Part shown: piece after piece, positions 17,919 to 26,945 of the stretch
How positions within the stretch are numbered: position 1 is the stretch's first letter
How the letters are laid out: every line of letters begins with the position of its first letter
From: Acidobacteriota bacterium
GTDB taxonomy: Bacteria > Acidobacteriota > Vicinamibacteria > Vicinamibacterales > Vicinamibacteraceae
Length of the DNA stretch: 64,000 bases
NCBI GenBank assembly: GCA_020845575.1
Contig: JADLFL010000024.1
Coordinates: 1 to 64,000, forward strand
Direction: 5' to 3'
Position numbers and translations under genes: made by a program
The notes under the pieces: generated by a model
What the model saw: the letters and a program-made list of their open reading frames with translations, nothing else
Databases searched by the model: none
Told to the model about the DNA's origin: nothing

Positions 17919-18644
17919 GTCCGCGTCGGCGAATCTGTATCCGACGCCGCGTGCCGTGACGATCAGGGCGGGCTGGCGTGGATCCGCCTCGAGCTTCTTG
18001 CGTAAGCGGCTGATGACGGTATCCACCGTCCGCTCATCCACGAAGGTGTCGTCGGCCCACACCGTCTGCAGGAGCCGTGCTCTCGTGAACACGATGCCAC
18101 GCCGCGCCGCGAGGTGGTGCAGGAGGTCGAACTCCTGGCGCGTCAGGTTCACCACGCGGTCCTGTCGCCGCACAACGCGCCTGTCGACGTCCATGACGAT
18201 GCCCGGTGCCAGCGCGATCGGTTCCCGGGAGTCGTCTGCCTGGTGCAGCCCTGTCGTGCGCCGCTCGTGGCGGCGCGTGAGGGCGCTGACACGGGCCTGG
18301 AACTCGCCGGTCCTGAACGGCTTCGTGAGGTCGTCGTCGGCGCCCGCGTCGAGCCCGATGACGATGTCGGCTTCGCCGTCGCGCGCGGTGAGCATCAGGA
18401 CGGGCGTCGTGGCGTTGGCCTCCGCGGCGCGAAGCGCGCGGCAGAGCGAGACGCCGTCGAGGCCGGGCAGCATCACGTCGAGCACGATGAAATCGAACGC
18501 CCGCTGGCGCACGACGTCGAGCGCCTCGCGTCCGTTGGCGACCTCTTCGACGTCGAAACCGGCCAGACCCAGGTGCAGGTGCAGCAACTCCCTGATGCTC
18601 AGGTCGTCCTCCACGACCAGCGCGCGTCTGGAAGGCCCCGTCAC
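17916..18644 (-). CDS. OmpR/PhoB-family response regulator
   Basis: 242 residues. Receiver domain about 6-120: the acidic pair in VVEDD, the phosphorylated Asp in FIVLDVMLPGLDG near residue 55, Thr in MLTARDGEAD, and Lys in LTKPF. A winged-helix DNA-binding domain follows (about 140-240; VNLTRQEFDLLHHLAAR and ERTVDTVISRLRKKL). It binds DNA when phosphorylated by a histidine kinase. No kinase lies in the window, so it is an orphan here. It starts with GTG and is divergent from the dioxygenase gene, 157 bp apart, which may be a target. Confidence 0.92.
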   Translation of the reverse strand: MTGPSRRALVVEDDLSIRELLHLHLGLAGFDVEEVANGREALDVVRQRAFDFIVLDVMLPGLDGVSLCRALRAAEANATTPVLMLTARDGEADIVIGLDAGADDDLTKPFRTGEFQARVSALTRRHERRTTGLHQADDSREPIALAPGIVMDVDRRVVRRQDRVVNLTRQEFDLLHHLAARRGIVFTRARLLQTVWADDTFVDERTVDTVISRLRKKLEADPRQPALIVTARGVGYRFADAD

Positions 18645-18801
18645 GACTGACTCCGCATCGCATCATGGTCACACAACTGCCACATTAGCCCGTCGGACTG
18701 TCGCAATCCCGCCATGGTGCGGCCACCCGCGTCGCGTCAGAAGCAGACAAGCAGCAGCGCCGCGTATCGATGCACCGGCGTCGCAGGGAGGGAAGCGCAC
18801 G

Positions 18802-19641
18802 ATGCGGAACCATCACGACGACCACGACGACTTCGGCGGCCTGCAGCGCGACGTCGCGGCCACCCGGGCCAACCTCGATCGCCGGCGCCTGCTGCGCGTG
18901 GTCACCGGTCTCGGTCTTGGCGTGAGCGGCCTACAGGTTCTCGGCTGCGACGAGCAGAGCCCGACGGCGCCGACGACCACCACGACAACGACAACGACCC
19001 CCACGCCCACATCGGGCATGTGCAGCCGGATCCCGGAGGAGACGGCGGGGCCGTTCCCCGGCGACGGCTCGAACGGGCCGAACGTCCTCGGCCTCGCCGA
19101 TGTCGTCAGGAACGACATCCGATCGAGCTTCGGCGGCCTGAGCGGCAGGGCCGAAGGCGTGGGGCTGCAGATCGTGCTGACCATCGTGTCGGCCAGTACG
19201 TGCGAGCCCGCGGCGGGGCGGGCCGTCTACCTGTGGCAGTGCGATCGCGAGGGACGATACTCGCTCTACAACGCAGGCGTGACAAACCAGAACTACCTGC
19301 GCGGCGTGCAGCAGGCAGACGCCAACGGGCGCGTCACGTTCACGTCGATCTATCCGGGGTGCTACTCGGGCCGGTGGCCGCACATCCACTTCGAGGTGTA
19401 CCCGAGTCTCGCGGCGGCGTCGAGCGTGGCCAACAAGAGCGCGACATCACAGATCGCACTCCCGAAGGACACGTCAGATCTCGTGTACGCGACAACCGGG
19501 TATGCGACGAGCGTGACCAACCTCTCGCGCATCACGCTGGCGACAGATATGGTCTTCAGCGACGGCGTGAACCTCGAGCTGGCCACCGTCACGGGGAGCG
19601 TCGAGTCGGGGTTGGTGGCGATGTTGACAGTGGCCGTGTGA
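18802..19641 (+). CDS. Exported intradiol ring-cleavage dioxygenase-like lipoprotein
   Basis: 279 residues. Intradiol dioxygenases open catechol rings between the hydroxyls with Fe(III). The histidine pair lies in GRWPHIHFEVYPS and candidate tyrosine ligands in AVYLWQCDREGRYSLY. The N-terminus has a twin-arginine-like RRRLLRVVTGLGLG ending in VLGC, which reads as a lipobox, then a threonine/proline-rich linker (about 54-72) that tethers the domain. GGGAGGGAAG precedes ATG 18802. Exported members occur in soil bacteria. Activity and substrate are inferred only. Confidence 0.85.
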   Translation: MRNHHDDHDDFGGLQRDVAATRANLDRRRLLRVVTGLGLGVSGLQVLGCDEQSPTAPTTTTTTTTTPTPTSGMCSRIPEETAGPFPGDGSNGPNVLGLADVVRNDIRSSFGGLSGRAEGVGLQIVLTIVSASTCEPAAGRAVYLWQCDREGRYSLYNAGVTNQNYLRGVQQADANGRVTFTSIYPGCYSGRWPHIHFEVYPSLAAASSVANKSATSQIALPKDTSDLVYATTGYATSVTNLSRITLATDMVFSDGVNLELATVTGSVESGLVAMLTVAV

Positions 19642-19692
19642 GCATCGCGACGGCGCGCGCGAGCGGGCATCTGCCGGAGTAGGATCGCCGTC

Positions 19693-20232
19693 ATGACGCC
19701 TGCCGCGGCCCGGCCGCAGACCCGCTACGTCGCCCTGCTTCGCGGCGTGAGCCCCTCGAACGCGAGGATGGCCGATCTCGCGGCGTGTTTCGAGAAGCTG
19801 GGCTTCACGGACGTCAGGACGGTGCTGTCGAGCGGCAACGTCGTCTTCACGACGGCGCGGATGTCCGAAGCGAGCCTGGCGAACACCATCGAGGACGGCA
19901 TGGGAATGCACCTCCCTCGGAGCTTTCCGGCGATCGTGCGCACCGCGAGCCACCTGCAGTCGTTGCTCGAGACCGACCCGTACGCCGCGTTCGACGTTGC
20001 GCCAGCGGCCAAACGCGTCGTGACATTCCTGAGCGCACCGCACGCCGGACCGCTGGCACTCCCGATTGCCCTCGACGGCGCCAGCATCCTGGCGATGCGC
20101 GGCCGTGAGGTGTTCACGGCGTATGTGCCGGGGGACAAAGGCCCGGTGTTCATGACCCTCATCGAGAAGACGTTCGGCAAGCAGGTGACGACCCGCACGT
20201 GGGACACGGTCCGGAAGTGCGCGGTCGCGTGA
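19693..20232 (+). CDS. DUF1697 family protein
   Basis: 179 residues, soluble. The opening RYVALLRGVSPSNARMADLA and the following DVRTVLSSGNVVFTT are characteristic of DUF1697, whose function is unknown; the closing GKQVTTRTWDTVRK is also typical. A TAGGAT box ends 7 nt before ATG 19693, so the message may be leaderless. It converges on a methyltransferase gene with 24 bp between stops. No operon partners. Confidence 0.85.
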   Translation: MTPAAARPQTRYVALLRGVSPSNARMADLAACFEKLGFTDVRTVLSSGNVVFTTARMSEASLANTIEDGMGMHLPRSFPAIVRTASHLQSLLETDPYAAFDVAPAAKRVVTFLSAPHAGPLALPIALDGASILAMRGREVFTAYVPGDKGPVFMTLIEKTFGKQVTTRTWDTVRKCAVA

Positions 20233-20256
20233 CCTGCTGCGCTCCTGCCCGCCCGC

Positions 20257-20889
20257 TTACGTCCTGACGGTCGACGGTTGCGCGGGCACGAGACGCAAGC
20301 GAGACAGGCACCGCCACGCGCGTGGCGCGTCAGACCGCGTCGTGTCGAAAGCCGCCGTCCGCAGGTCGACGATCTCCAGTACGGGCTCGATCGCGTTGAC
20401 GATGTCTCGGGCGGACCGGCGCGGTGGGCCTTCTTCGCGCGGTGCGCCTTCCGTGCTGCCGATGAGGCTCAACCACCGTCCGCCTGGCACGAGCGATGCG
20501 GCGACCTGCGACGCGAAGCGCGCACGCGCGTCGGCCGCGTCGAAGCCGTGGAACACGCCGCGATCGAACACCAGATCGAAAGGCCCGCCGTCGGGTTGCG
20601 TGGCGAGGAAGTCCACGATCTCGAAGCGCCCGGTGCCGGGACCCGGTGCCTGTGCAGCCTTGGCGCGTGCGAGGTCGATGGCGCGATCCGATACGTCGAT
20701 GCCGACGACGTCGAAACCGCGCGAGGCGAGCCACAGGGCATTCGTGCCGGTACCGCATCCCACTTCGAGCACGCGTGCGTCGGCAAGCCCCGCCTGCTCG
20801 ACGAAGGCAACCAACGCCTCCTCGGGCGAGCCCGTGTCCCAGGGCGTATCACCGAGTCTGTAGCGTTCGTTCCAGTCGTGATCTGCCAT
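20257..20889 (-). CDS. SAM-dependent methyltransferase, thiopurine-methyltransferase-like
   Basis: 210 residues, one class I methyltransferase domain. The opening WNERYRLGDTPWDTGSPEEA is typical of small TPMT/tellurite-resistance-like enzymes. The SAM site is VLEVGCGTGTNALWLA (about 40-55), then VVGIDVSDRAIDLAR and FDLVFDRGVFHG. ATG 20889 is preceded by GACAAT ending 7 nt upstream, another possible leaderless start; the very long upstream open frame on this strand is antisense to cardiolipin synthase and is rejected. The methyl acceptor is unknown. Confidence 0.85.
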   Translation of the reverse strand: MADHDWNERYRLGDTPWDTGSPEEALVAFVEQAGLADARVLEVGCGTGTNALWLASRGFDVVGIDVSDRAIDLARAKAAQAPGPGTGRFEIVDFLATQPDGGPFDLVFDRGVFHGFDAADARARFASQVAASLVPGGRWLSLIGSTEGAPREEGPPRRSARDIVNAIEPVLEIVDLRTAAFDTTRSDAPRAWRCLSRLRLVPAQPSTVRT

Positions 20890-21285
20890 ACTCGCGATTG
20901 TCGCACCACAGGTGCCTGTCGGCAGCAACGGCACGCGATTGCCGACCCGTGTCCAGGGGCTCTCGTGCCGCGTGGCGTGGCCGCTGGAGTCATCCCGCGG
21001 TGTTGACGAGACGCTGGTGAGCCGTCCGTGGACACCGCTCGTCCACGCCCGCGCTGGGTGTTCTCCCTTGCCTGGTTCCGACGCTCGGGTTGGCAGGCGG
21101 ACCAGCATGCCGTGGCAGGGGCGCCGTGTCGGTGGCACAGTCGCCCGCGCGTGGTGAGCGATCTCCGGCATCGCAGGATGTGTACGACCTCGAGACGACG
21201 CGACCCTCCGCGTCGCGTATCGCTGCGGCGTGGGATCGTGGGTGCGCGGTAGTGTTGCGCTGTGTGAACGAGCCGAGGGAGGCCC
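20890..21285. other. 396-bp intergenic region without a recognised gene
   Basis: Divergent promoter region between the methyltransferase and cardiolipin synthase genes. It holds a TAGTGT box at 21250-21255, the AGGGAGG ribosome-binding site for 21286, and a small inverted repeat CGTGGAC/GTCCACG at 21030-21050. No RNA gene is recognised. Confidence 0.5.
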
Positions 21286-22755
21286 ATGGACGTTGGACCG
21301 ATGATCGCCGACACGTCGTGGATGACGGTGCTGGCCGTTCTGATCGGCGGTTACGCGCTGAGCGTCGCCGTTTTCCTGATCCTGGAGAACCGCAGCCCGC
21401 AGTCGACTTTTGCCTGGTTGTTCCTCCTCCTGATCGTCCCGCTCGGCGGCGTGGTCATCTACGTCCTGTTCGGTCGAGGGCGGCACGCGTTCAGTCGAGA
21501 GCGTCGTCTGACCACGCAACTCGACGGGACCACGCTGGCCGATCGTGCTGCCCGCGTGGTCGCTGAGCAGCCGACCACGCTGGCCACGCTCGCCGACGAG
21601 CAGCCCGAGTACGGGCAATTGGCCAGCATGCTCTGGAGGTCGGCGCGATCGCCGCTCACACTCGGCAACCGCCTGGAGATTCTTCAGGACGCCCGCGAGA
21701 AGTACCCGCGTCTGCTCTCGGACATGCGGAACGCCTCGCACTCGATTCATCTGCTCTACTACGAATGGGCGTCGGATCCCTTTACCGAGGACGTCGGCCG
21801 GTTGCTCGCAGACAAGGTGAAGGAGGGCGTACAGGTTCGCATCCTGTACGACCCGGTTGGCAGCTTGACCATGCTCACGCGCCGGTACGTGCGCGAGTTG
21901 CGCGAGAAGGGCATCCGGATGCATCCGTTCGCCCCGCTGCGGCAGTTGCACACCCTCAGCTACCGGAATCATCGGAAGGTGGCCGTCCTCGACGGCCGGA
22001 TCGGCTACTCGGGTGGTCTGAACATGACCGAGAAGCACCTGACGGGCCCCAAGGGCTTCACGGGCTGGCGCGACACGCACGCGCGCGTCTCGGGCGAAGC
22101 CGTCCCGATTCTCCAGTCGGTGTTTGCGACCATGTGGCACAACACGACGGGAGAGAGCCTGTTCGATGAGGCGTTCTTTCCGGATGCGCCCCGCACGTCC
22201 GACGGCGTCGCGATTCAGGTGGTCAGCGCAGGTCCCGACTCACGGTGGGAGGCCATCCGACAGTCCTACCTGGCGATGATCGCCCTGGCCAGACACCATG
22301 TGTACCTGCAGTCGCCGTTCCTCGTTCTGGACACGAGCGTGGCCGAGGCCTTGAAGACGGCCGCGCTGGCGGGCCTGGACGTCCAGGTGATGATCGCGCC
22401 AGCCGGTGCGGAGTGGTCGCCGGCGTACCGCGCGGGCTTGACCTATGCCGCCGACATGGCACGCGCCGGGGTCCGTGTCGTTCTGTATCAAGGCGCGTAC
22501 TTTCACTCGAAGACCGCGTGCGTGGATTCGATCCTGTGCTCGATCGGGTCGGCCAACATGGATATCCGCAGCTTCTCCATCAACTACGAAACGAACCTCG
22601 TCATCTACGACAGACGCATCACGCGACAGTTGGAAGCGGACTTCCAGAGGGACCTCGAGCGCTGTGTTCCGTTCACGACAGCCGAGTACCAAGCCCGTAC
22701 CCGCCGTGCGCGCCTCGTCGATTCGACGTTGCGCCTGTGTTCTCCGTTGTTGTGA
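21286..22755 (+). CDS. cls: Cardiolipin synthase (phospholipase D superfamily)
   Basis: 489 residues. It condenses two phosphatidylglycerols to cardiolipin in the inner membrane. Two N-terminal helices (about 12-30 and 40-62) anchor it. The two HKD motifs are present: HRKVAVLDGRIGYSGG with H near 229 and HSKTACVDSILCSIGSAN with H near 407, both with Lys and Asp. Length and layout match ClsA-type enzymes. AGGGAGG lies just before ATG 21286. Monocistronic by context. Confidence 0.92.
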   Translation: MDVGPMIADTSWMTVLAVLIGGYALSVAVFLILENRSPQSTFAWLFLLLIVPLGGVVIYVLFGRGRHAFSRERRLTTQLDGTTLADRAARVVAEQPTTLATLADEQPEYGQLASMLWRSARSPLTLGNRLEILQDAREKYPRLLSDMRNASHSIHLLYYEWASDPFTEDVGRLLADKVKEGVQVRILYDPVGSLTMLTRRYVRELREKGIRMHPFAPLRQLHTLSYRNHRKVAVLDGRIGYSGGLNMTEKHLTGPKGFTGWRDTHARVSGEAVPILQSVFATMWHNTTGESLFDEAFFPDAPRTSDGVAIQVVSAGPDSRWEAIRQSYLAMIALARHHVYLQSPFLVLDTSVAEALKTAALAGLDVQVMIAPAGAEWSPAYRAGLTYAADMARAGVRVVLYQGAYFHSKTACVDSILCSIGSANMDIRSFSINYETNLVIYDRRITRQLEADFQRDLERCVPFTTAEYQARTRRARLVDSTLRLCSPLL

Positions 22756-22848
22756 GCGCGTGGCCGCCGCCTGTTCACGACCTGGGCACCTCGGCACGCG
22801 CCGCGTTGTGCCGTTCGCGCCCGTCCGGTCAGGACCTGGCGTGCGACT

Positions 22849-24816
22849 GTGCAAGAATTCCCCGTGCCAGACCGTCGGACGGCTGCCGCCCCGCGCCTGC
22901 TCCAACCCATCACCATCCGCACACTGACGCTGCGGAATCGCATCGTGTTCCCGCCGGTCACCACCGGCTACGAACACGAAGGGCACGTCACGCCGCGCAG
23001 CCGGCACTTCTATCGCACCATCGCCCGTGGCGGCGCCGGGCTCATCGTGATCGGCGACGTGTCGATTCAACCGAGCTTCACGCCCACGCCCTGCGTGTAC
23101 GACGACAGCTTCGTTCCCGGCCTGCGCGCGCTGGCCGACGACGTGCACGCCGAAGGCGCCTGCATCGCCGCGCAGCTCTTCCATCAGGAGTACGACGCCG
23201 CGGCGCTCGGACGCATCGCCCGCAGCGACGGTCGGGCTGCGGCCATGCAGCGCCTCCACCATGACATGGAGCACTACTGCGGCGAGTTGACCCACGACGA
23301 CATCGCCGCGATTCTCGAACGCTTTCGCGACGCGGCTCGACGCGTGCACGCGGCCGGATTCGACATGATCCAGGTGCATGGCGATCGGCTGCTGGGCATG
23401 TTCACCTCCGGCATCCTCAATCGGCGCACCGACGACTACGGCGGACCCTTGCGGAACCGGGCCCGCTTCGCGCTCGAGGTGGTGCGTACGATTCGAGACG
23501 CGGCGCCCGAGTTGCCTATCGAGTACAAGCTCCCGATCATCCGCACCGACCCGCCTCTGGGCAAGGGCGGTCCGACGCTGGCGGAAGCCGAGATCATGGT
23601 GCCCTGGCTGGAGGAGGCCGGCGTGGCCAGTCTGCACGTCGCGCTGGCCAATCACGGGGCCATCGGGGACACCATCCCGCCCATGGGCACGCAGCCGTTC
23701 GGCTGCTTCGTGGACCTGGCCGAGGTCGTCAAGCGCGTCGCCCGCGTCCCTGTCACCGCCGTCGGCCGCATCGTCGACCCGGATTTCGCCGAAGAGCTTC
23801 TCGCAGCCGGCAAGGCCGATCTGGTCGGCATCTGCCGCGGCCTCATCGCCGAGCCCGACTGGCCGCGTGGTCTCCAGCCCGAGGCACGCGAGGACCTGCG
23901 CCCGTGCATCATGTGCAACCACTGCGCCAGCAGTCTGATGTCGGGCACGGCCATGAGGTGCGCGATCAATGCCACGATCGGCGAGGAAGCCGAGGAGGTC
24001 CCGGTGCAGGTCTCGACCCCACGTCGAGTCCTGGTACTCGGAGGCGGCCCTGCCGGCATGGAAGCTGCGCACACGGCCGCCCGGCGTGGGCACCGCGTAA
24101 CCCTGGTGGAGCAGCGGGACGAACTCGGCGGCCAGCTCGCTCTCTGCGCCACGCCGGTGCACAAGCACGAGATGGCCAAACTCGCGCGCTACCTCATCAC
24201 CCAGGTGCACAAGCAGGGCGTGCAGGTACGGCTCGGTGTAACGGAGCACCTGTCGGCCGTGCTTGACCGGCACCCCGCCGATGCGGTGGTCGTGGCCACG
24301 GGCAGTTCCCCCGCCATGCCCGTGGTACCGGGCATCGAGCGGCCGGAGGTGATGTCGGCGTGGCAGGCCATGGCCGAGGCGGCGCCGAACCGCCGCGAGG
24401 TGGTCGTCGTCGGCGGCGGATCGGTGGGTGTGGAGACGGCGCTGCATCTTGCCGCGCATGGCTCGCGCATCACGGTCGTGGAGATGACCGACACGATCGC
24501 CACCGGCGAGTCGCCCACCGTCCTGCCGTTCATTCACCGCGAGATCGCCCGCTACGGCATGCGCGTGCTCACCGGGCACCGTCTGCTCGGGATCGACGAC
24601 GCTGGCGTGCATCTGGCCGCCAACGACGGCGGCGCGCGCTGTGTCAAGGCCGACCAGGTCGTGATGGCCGTCGGAATCCGCCGCAACGCCAGCTTCCGTG
24701 ACGAACTGACGGCTCTGGGCCTGGAGTGCCACGTCGTCGGCGACTGTGCCGACGACAGCCCAGGCACGATCGCCGCAGCCATTCGCGCTGGCTTCCGGGC
24801 CGGCATGTCCGTCTGA
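22849..24816 (+). CDS. FMN/4Fe-4S/FAD oxidoreductase of the 2,4-dienoyl-CoA reductase (FadH/BaiCD) type
   Basis: 655 residues, the usual length of this family. An old-yellow-enzyme TIM barrel with FMN (about 15-340; YGGPLRNRARFALEVV is typical) is followed by a 4Fe-4S cluster site with C353, C356, C359 and a cysteine near 371 (CIMCNHC...MRC), and then two Rossmann domains (VLVLGGGPAGMEAAHTA near 395; VVVVGGGSVGVETALHLA near 520). Such enzymes reduce enoyl or enone substrates with NAD(P)H. Start GTG 22849 has no strong ribosome-binding site. The substrate could be unsaturated fatty acyl-CoA, steroid or other enones. Confidence 0.88.
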   Translation: MQEFPVPDRRTAAAPRLLQPITIRTLTLRNRIVFPPVTTGYEHEGHVTPRSRHFYRTIARGGAGLIVIGDVSIQPSFTPTPCVYDDSFVPGLRALADDVHAEGACIAAQLFHQEYDAAALGRIARSDGRAAAMQRLHHDMEHYCGELTHDDIAAILERFRDAARRVHAAGFDMIQVHGDRLLGMFTSGILNRRTDDYGGPLRNRARFALEVVRTIRDAAPELPIEYKLPIIRTDPPLGKGGPTLAEAEIMVPWLEEAGVASLHVALANHGAIGDTIPPMGTQPFGCFVDLAEVVKRVARVPVTAVGRIVDPDFAEELLAAGKADLVGICRGLIAEPDWPRGLQPEAREDLRPCIMCNHCASSLMSGTAMRCAINATIGEEAEEVPVQVSTPRRVLVLGGGPAGMEAAHTAARRGHRVTLVEQRDELGGQLALCATPVHKHEMAKLARYLITQVHKQGVQVRLGVTEHLSAVLDRHPADAVVVATGSSPAMPVVPGIERPEVMSAWQAMAEAAPNRREVVVVGGGSVGVETALHLAAHGSRITVVEMTDTIATGESPTVLPFIHREIARYGMRVLTGHRLLGIDDAGVHLAANDGGARCVKADQVVMAVGIRRNASFRDELTALGLECHVVGDCADDSPGTIAAAIRAGFRAGMSV

Positions 24817-24921
24817 CCGGCGGCAGCCCGTCCGAGCCCTCGCGGCCCCGCGAAAGCCCGGTCCGCGACGCGCTCTTCCTCCAAGGACGCGCACTTGCGC
24901 ACCCAGATCGCCATCGGCCGA

Positions 24922-25359
24922 TTACAGCGGCGTCTCGCGCCGCGGCTGCCAACTGGTGTTCTTCCCGCTCCCTGCTGTGTGCACGGGCCGTGCGGGCGTG
25001 CTGGCGATCGCTCCGATCAACTGCTCCGGATGGGACACGTCAAGGTCCTTCAGCGATGGACGCAGGCCCAGCGTCTCGAAGAGCGAGCGGATGTGCGGCC
25101 TGGGGTCATCCTTCCAGTCCCAGGCTTTCATCTCGTACTGCCTCGCGTGGGTCCAGCCTTTGAGCTGGGTCTCGCGAGTTTCGGCTCGGCGCAGCGTCGA
25201 ATGTTCTTCCGCGTAGACCATCTCGACGGGACGCCGGAGACGAGTCCATGTCGAACCATCACCTGTCTGGTGCCTGTCGAGACGGGCGGCGAGGTTCGTG
25301 GTGAAGCCGACGTAGAGGGAGTCGTCGGAGCAGCGGAGGATGTAGACGAAGAAGGGCAC
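24922..25359 (-). CDS. GIY-YIG domain protein, UPF0213-like
   Basis: 145 residues. The GIY-YIG nuclease fold occupies about 1-85: FVYILRCSDDSLYVGFTTNL gives the two motif strands, RLDRHQTGDGS the catalytic arginine region, and AETRETQLKGW the metal-binding glutamate. Proteins of this size are widespread single-domain GIY-YIG members with little known function. The C-terminal 50 residues are poorly conserved in appearance. The gene ends 100 bp short of the distal att repeat of the island, so it lies just outside it. GTG start. Confidence 0.8.
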   Translation of the reverse strand: MPFFVYILRCSDDSLYVGFTTNLAARLDRHQTGDGSTWTRLRRPVEMVYAEEHSTLRRAETRETQLKGWTHARQYEMKAWDWKDDPRPHIRSLFETLGLRPSLKDLDVSHPEQLIGAIASTPARPVHTAGSGKNTSWQPRRETPL

Positions 25360-25459
25360 ACCGCCGCGATTGCGAGATTGGCGCCATCGAGGTGAAGGCG
25401 TGAAATGCGCGATCGCACTCAGGCCAGGTGGTAACCGGAGTTGTCCTTCGACCGGTCAA

Positions 25460-25483
25460 TGGTGGAGGCGGCGGGAGTCGAAC
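25460..25483. repeat. Distal attachment-site copy (att)
   Basis: 24 bp identical to the last 24 nt of ssrA (T-arm and acceptor end plus CCA, reverse strand). The sequence diverges on both sides, so it is not a second tmRNA gene. Confidence 0.85.
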
Positions 25484-25627
25484 GCGACTTGGCGGGTTTT
25501 CATAAGTCTTTGATGGTGGCCGGCTTCTGGGCCAAGTCGCGTGAGGTCAGTAGGTTATCGACTGCTGCCGATTCCACTCGCATCCCCTCGATTCACCCGA
25601 TTTCGTCCGTGTTCCTGGAGAGATAGA

Positions 25628-25659
25628 GGAGGCGGCGGGACACCGTGCCCGCCGCCTCC
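25628..25659 (-). terminator. Perfect 12-bp hairpin after the toxin gene
   Basis: GGAGGCGGCGGG and its exact inverse CCCGCCGCCTCC with an 8-nt loop, 12 nt past the ParE stop. There is no T-tract, so termination is plausible but unproven. Its left arm matches the att core. Confidence 0.5.
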
Positions 25660-25671
25660 AACACGGCACGA

Positions 25672-26040
25672 TCAACCTTTCCGCTTCAGCCGTTCAACTT
25701 CGGCATGGAAGGCAGGGGGCAACTCGGCGATCAGCGTCTCGATGTCGCGCACCTGGTGCTGCACCGTCAGCACGACGATGCCCTGCGGCATGAGGTCGTA
25801 GATCACGAAGTGCTGCCGCGCAGGGATCATCAGGAAAGGAGCCGAGCGGTGCTGCCGAAGGCGCCCCTGGTCCGGGCTGACCGCTGCATCGCGCAACGCT
25901 GCGTACAGGTCGGCGAGGTAGCGGTCGGCCACGTCCTTGCCCCATTCACGGCGGGACCGCGCGTGGATGCGGCGCAGGTCGCGCGCCGCCGTGCGAGTCA
26001 GCAGGAAAGTCGCGGCCGGTGGCCCGTCATTTCCAGCCAT
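25672..26040 (-). CDS. parE: ParE/RelE-family toxin
   Basis: 122 residues. ParE toxins inhibit DNA gyrase and stabilise DNA segments; RelE relatives cut mRNA instead. The stretch LTRTAARDLRRIHARSRREW and the late FVIYDLMPQGIVVLTVQHQ followed by RDIE fit the ParE fold. The gene overlaps the antitoxin gene by 14 nt and lies after it, the usual antitoxin-toxin order. It sits within the ssrA island. The target cannot be decided from sequence. Confidence 0.82.
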   Translation of the reverse strand: MAGNDGPPAATFLLTRTAARDLRRIHARSRREWGKDVADRYLADLYAALRDAAVSPDQGRLRQHRSAPFLMIPARQHFVIYDLMPQGIVVLTVQHQVRDIETLIAELPPAFHAEVERLKRKG

Positions 26041-26296
26041 CGGCTTCCTTGCGGTCGAGCGTCTTCATATCAGTCTTGAAGTCGCCGCTCGACGCAAAGA
26101 CGCGGCCGGCCGCCACGTCGCGGTAGCCGCTCAGGATGGCGTCCTGCACGATCGCTCCCTCGCGCCGCTCCATGTCGCGGCGGATCAGATCACGCACGTA
26201 TTCGCTGGGAGTCTCATAGAGGCCATCTTCGCCGACCATCCGCTCGACGAACTCGGCCAAGGGCTGGGACAGGCGGGCGTTGATACGTTCGGACAT
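26027..26296 (-). CDS. parD: ParD-type ribbon-helix-helix antitoxin
   Basis: 89 residues. The N-terminus MSERINARLSQPLAEFVERM forms the DNA-binding ribbon-helix-helix, with ETPSEYVRDLIRRDMERR as the second helix; the C-terminal half should wrap the toxin. Such antitoxins repress their own promoter. ATG 26296 is preferred because GAAGG lies 5 nt upstream; an in-frame ATG at 26308 is possible. Coupled to the toxin gene by a 14-nt overlap. The promoter should lie in 26297-26415, where no other feature is seen. Confidence 0.82.
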   Translation of the reverse strand: MSERINARLSQPLAEFVERMVGEDGLYETPSEYVRDLIRRDMERREGAIVQDAILSGYRDVAAGRVFASSGDFKTDMKTLDRKEADGWK

Positions 26297-26415
26297 GGGA
26301 GCCTTCATTGTCGCACGAGATGGGCACAGCTGTCGCAACTATTGCCCATTGTTCCGCCAATAAGACCCCCTGCCGATCGTTGGAGGCCGTCCACCGCACT
26401 GGAATTCGTCCTCCA

Positions 26416-26925
26416 TCATTCGAGGCACCCCCTAATCGTCAGGGCGGTCTTCTTCAGCTCGGCCGAGTCGAGGCCCTTGCCGTCCTCCTCCGCTGACGTG
26501 AAGAGCGTCTTGCCCTCGGCGAACCCGTTCTTCCCGTACCAGGTTCGCTTCCACTCCCAGCCGCGCTTGTAGTTGGGGCGGCTGAGCATCCCGAGGTGTT
26601 CCCAAACCAGCAGGTCGCCATCGGCGGTGACGAACGAGAAGTCGGGGCGCAGACGGCCCGCCGCGATCGTCCCGTCCAGCACGCGCTCGTACTCGTAGGG
26701 GATGCCGAGCTGGAACAGCATGTTTGCGATCACCAGCTCCGACTTGCTGCGCACCAGATGGCCCTTCTCGGTGCGGTGGATCAGGTGCTCGGCGAAGGGC
26801 ACTGAGTCGTCGGCGGCGCGGATGACGCTCTGGAAGATGTTCGTGTTGCGGCGCGCGGTCTCCGAGCACTCCGGTCGGGTGAGGTCGAAGAGGCCCGTCG
26901 CGTCGTCGCCCTCGATGAGCAGCAC
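26416..26925 (-). pseudogene. C-terminal fragment of a helicase with nuclease-like domain
   Basis: About 169 residues are readable and the frame continues a short way upstream without a good start. The stretch HLVRSKSELVIANMLFQLGI, then DFSF and VWEHLGMLSRPNYKRGWEWK, resembles the PD-(D/E)xK-like C-terminal domain of certain UvrD-type helicases of mobile islands; the helicase motor is missing. Its 5' end stops where the opposite-strand integrase begins (26926-26946), so both genes were cut at one junction. Probably not functional. Family call from pattern memory. Confidence 0.6.
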
Positions 26926-26945
26926 GAGCTGCTCAGCCGAGCGGC

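Noticed and set aside
12206-18644. Caspase-like, CHAT or trypsin-like protease partner for the gasdermin
   Set aside because: All frames within 3 kb on either side were read; none shows His-Cys or His-Asp-Ser protease motifs.
22240-24894. 884-residue minus-strand open frame
   Set aside because: Antisense to the FadH-like gene and part of cls; no recognisable domain.
25460-25483. Second tmRNA or tRNA gene
   Set aside because: Only the last 24 nt match ssrA; no D-arm, 5' acceptor strand or tag follows. It is the att copy.
25441-25626. 61-residue open frame over the att site
   Set aside because: No ribosome-binding site, motif or conservation signal; it spans the att repeat and an inverted repeat.
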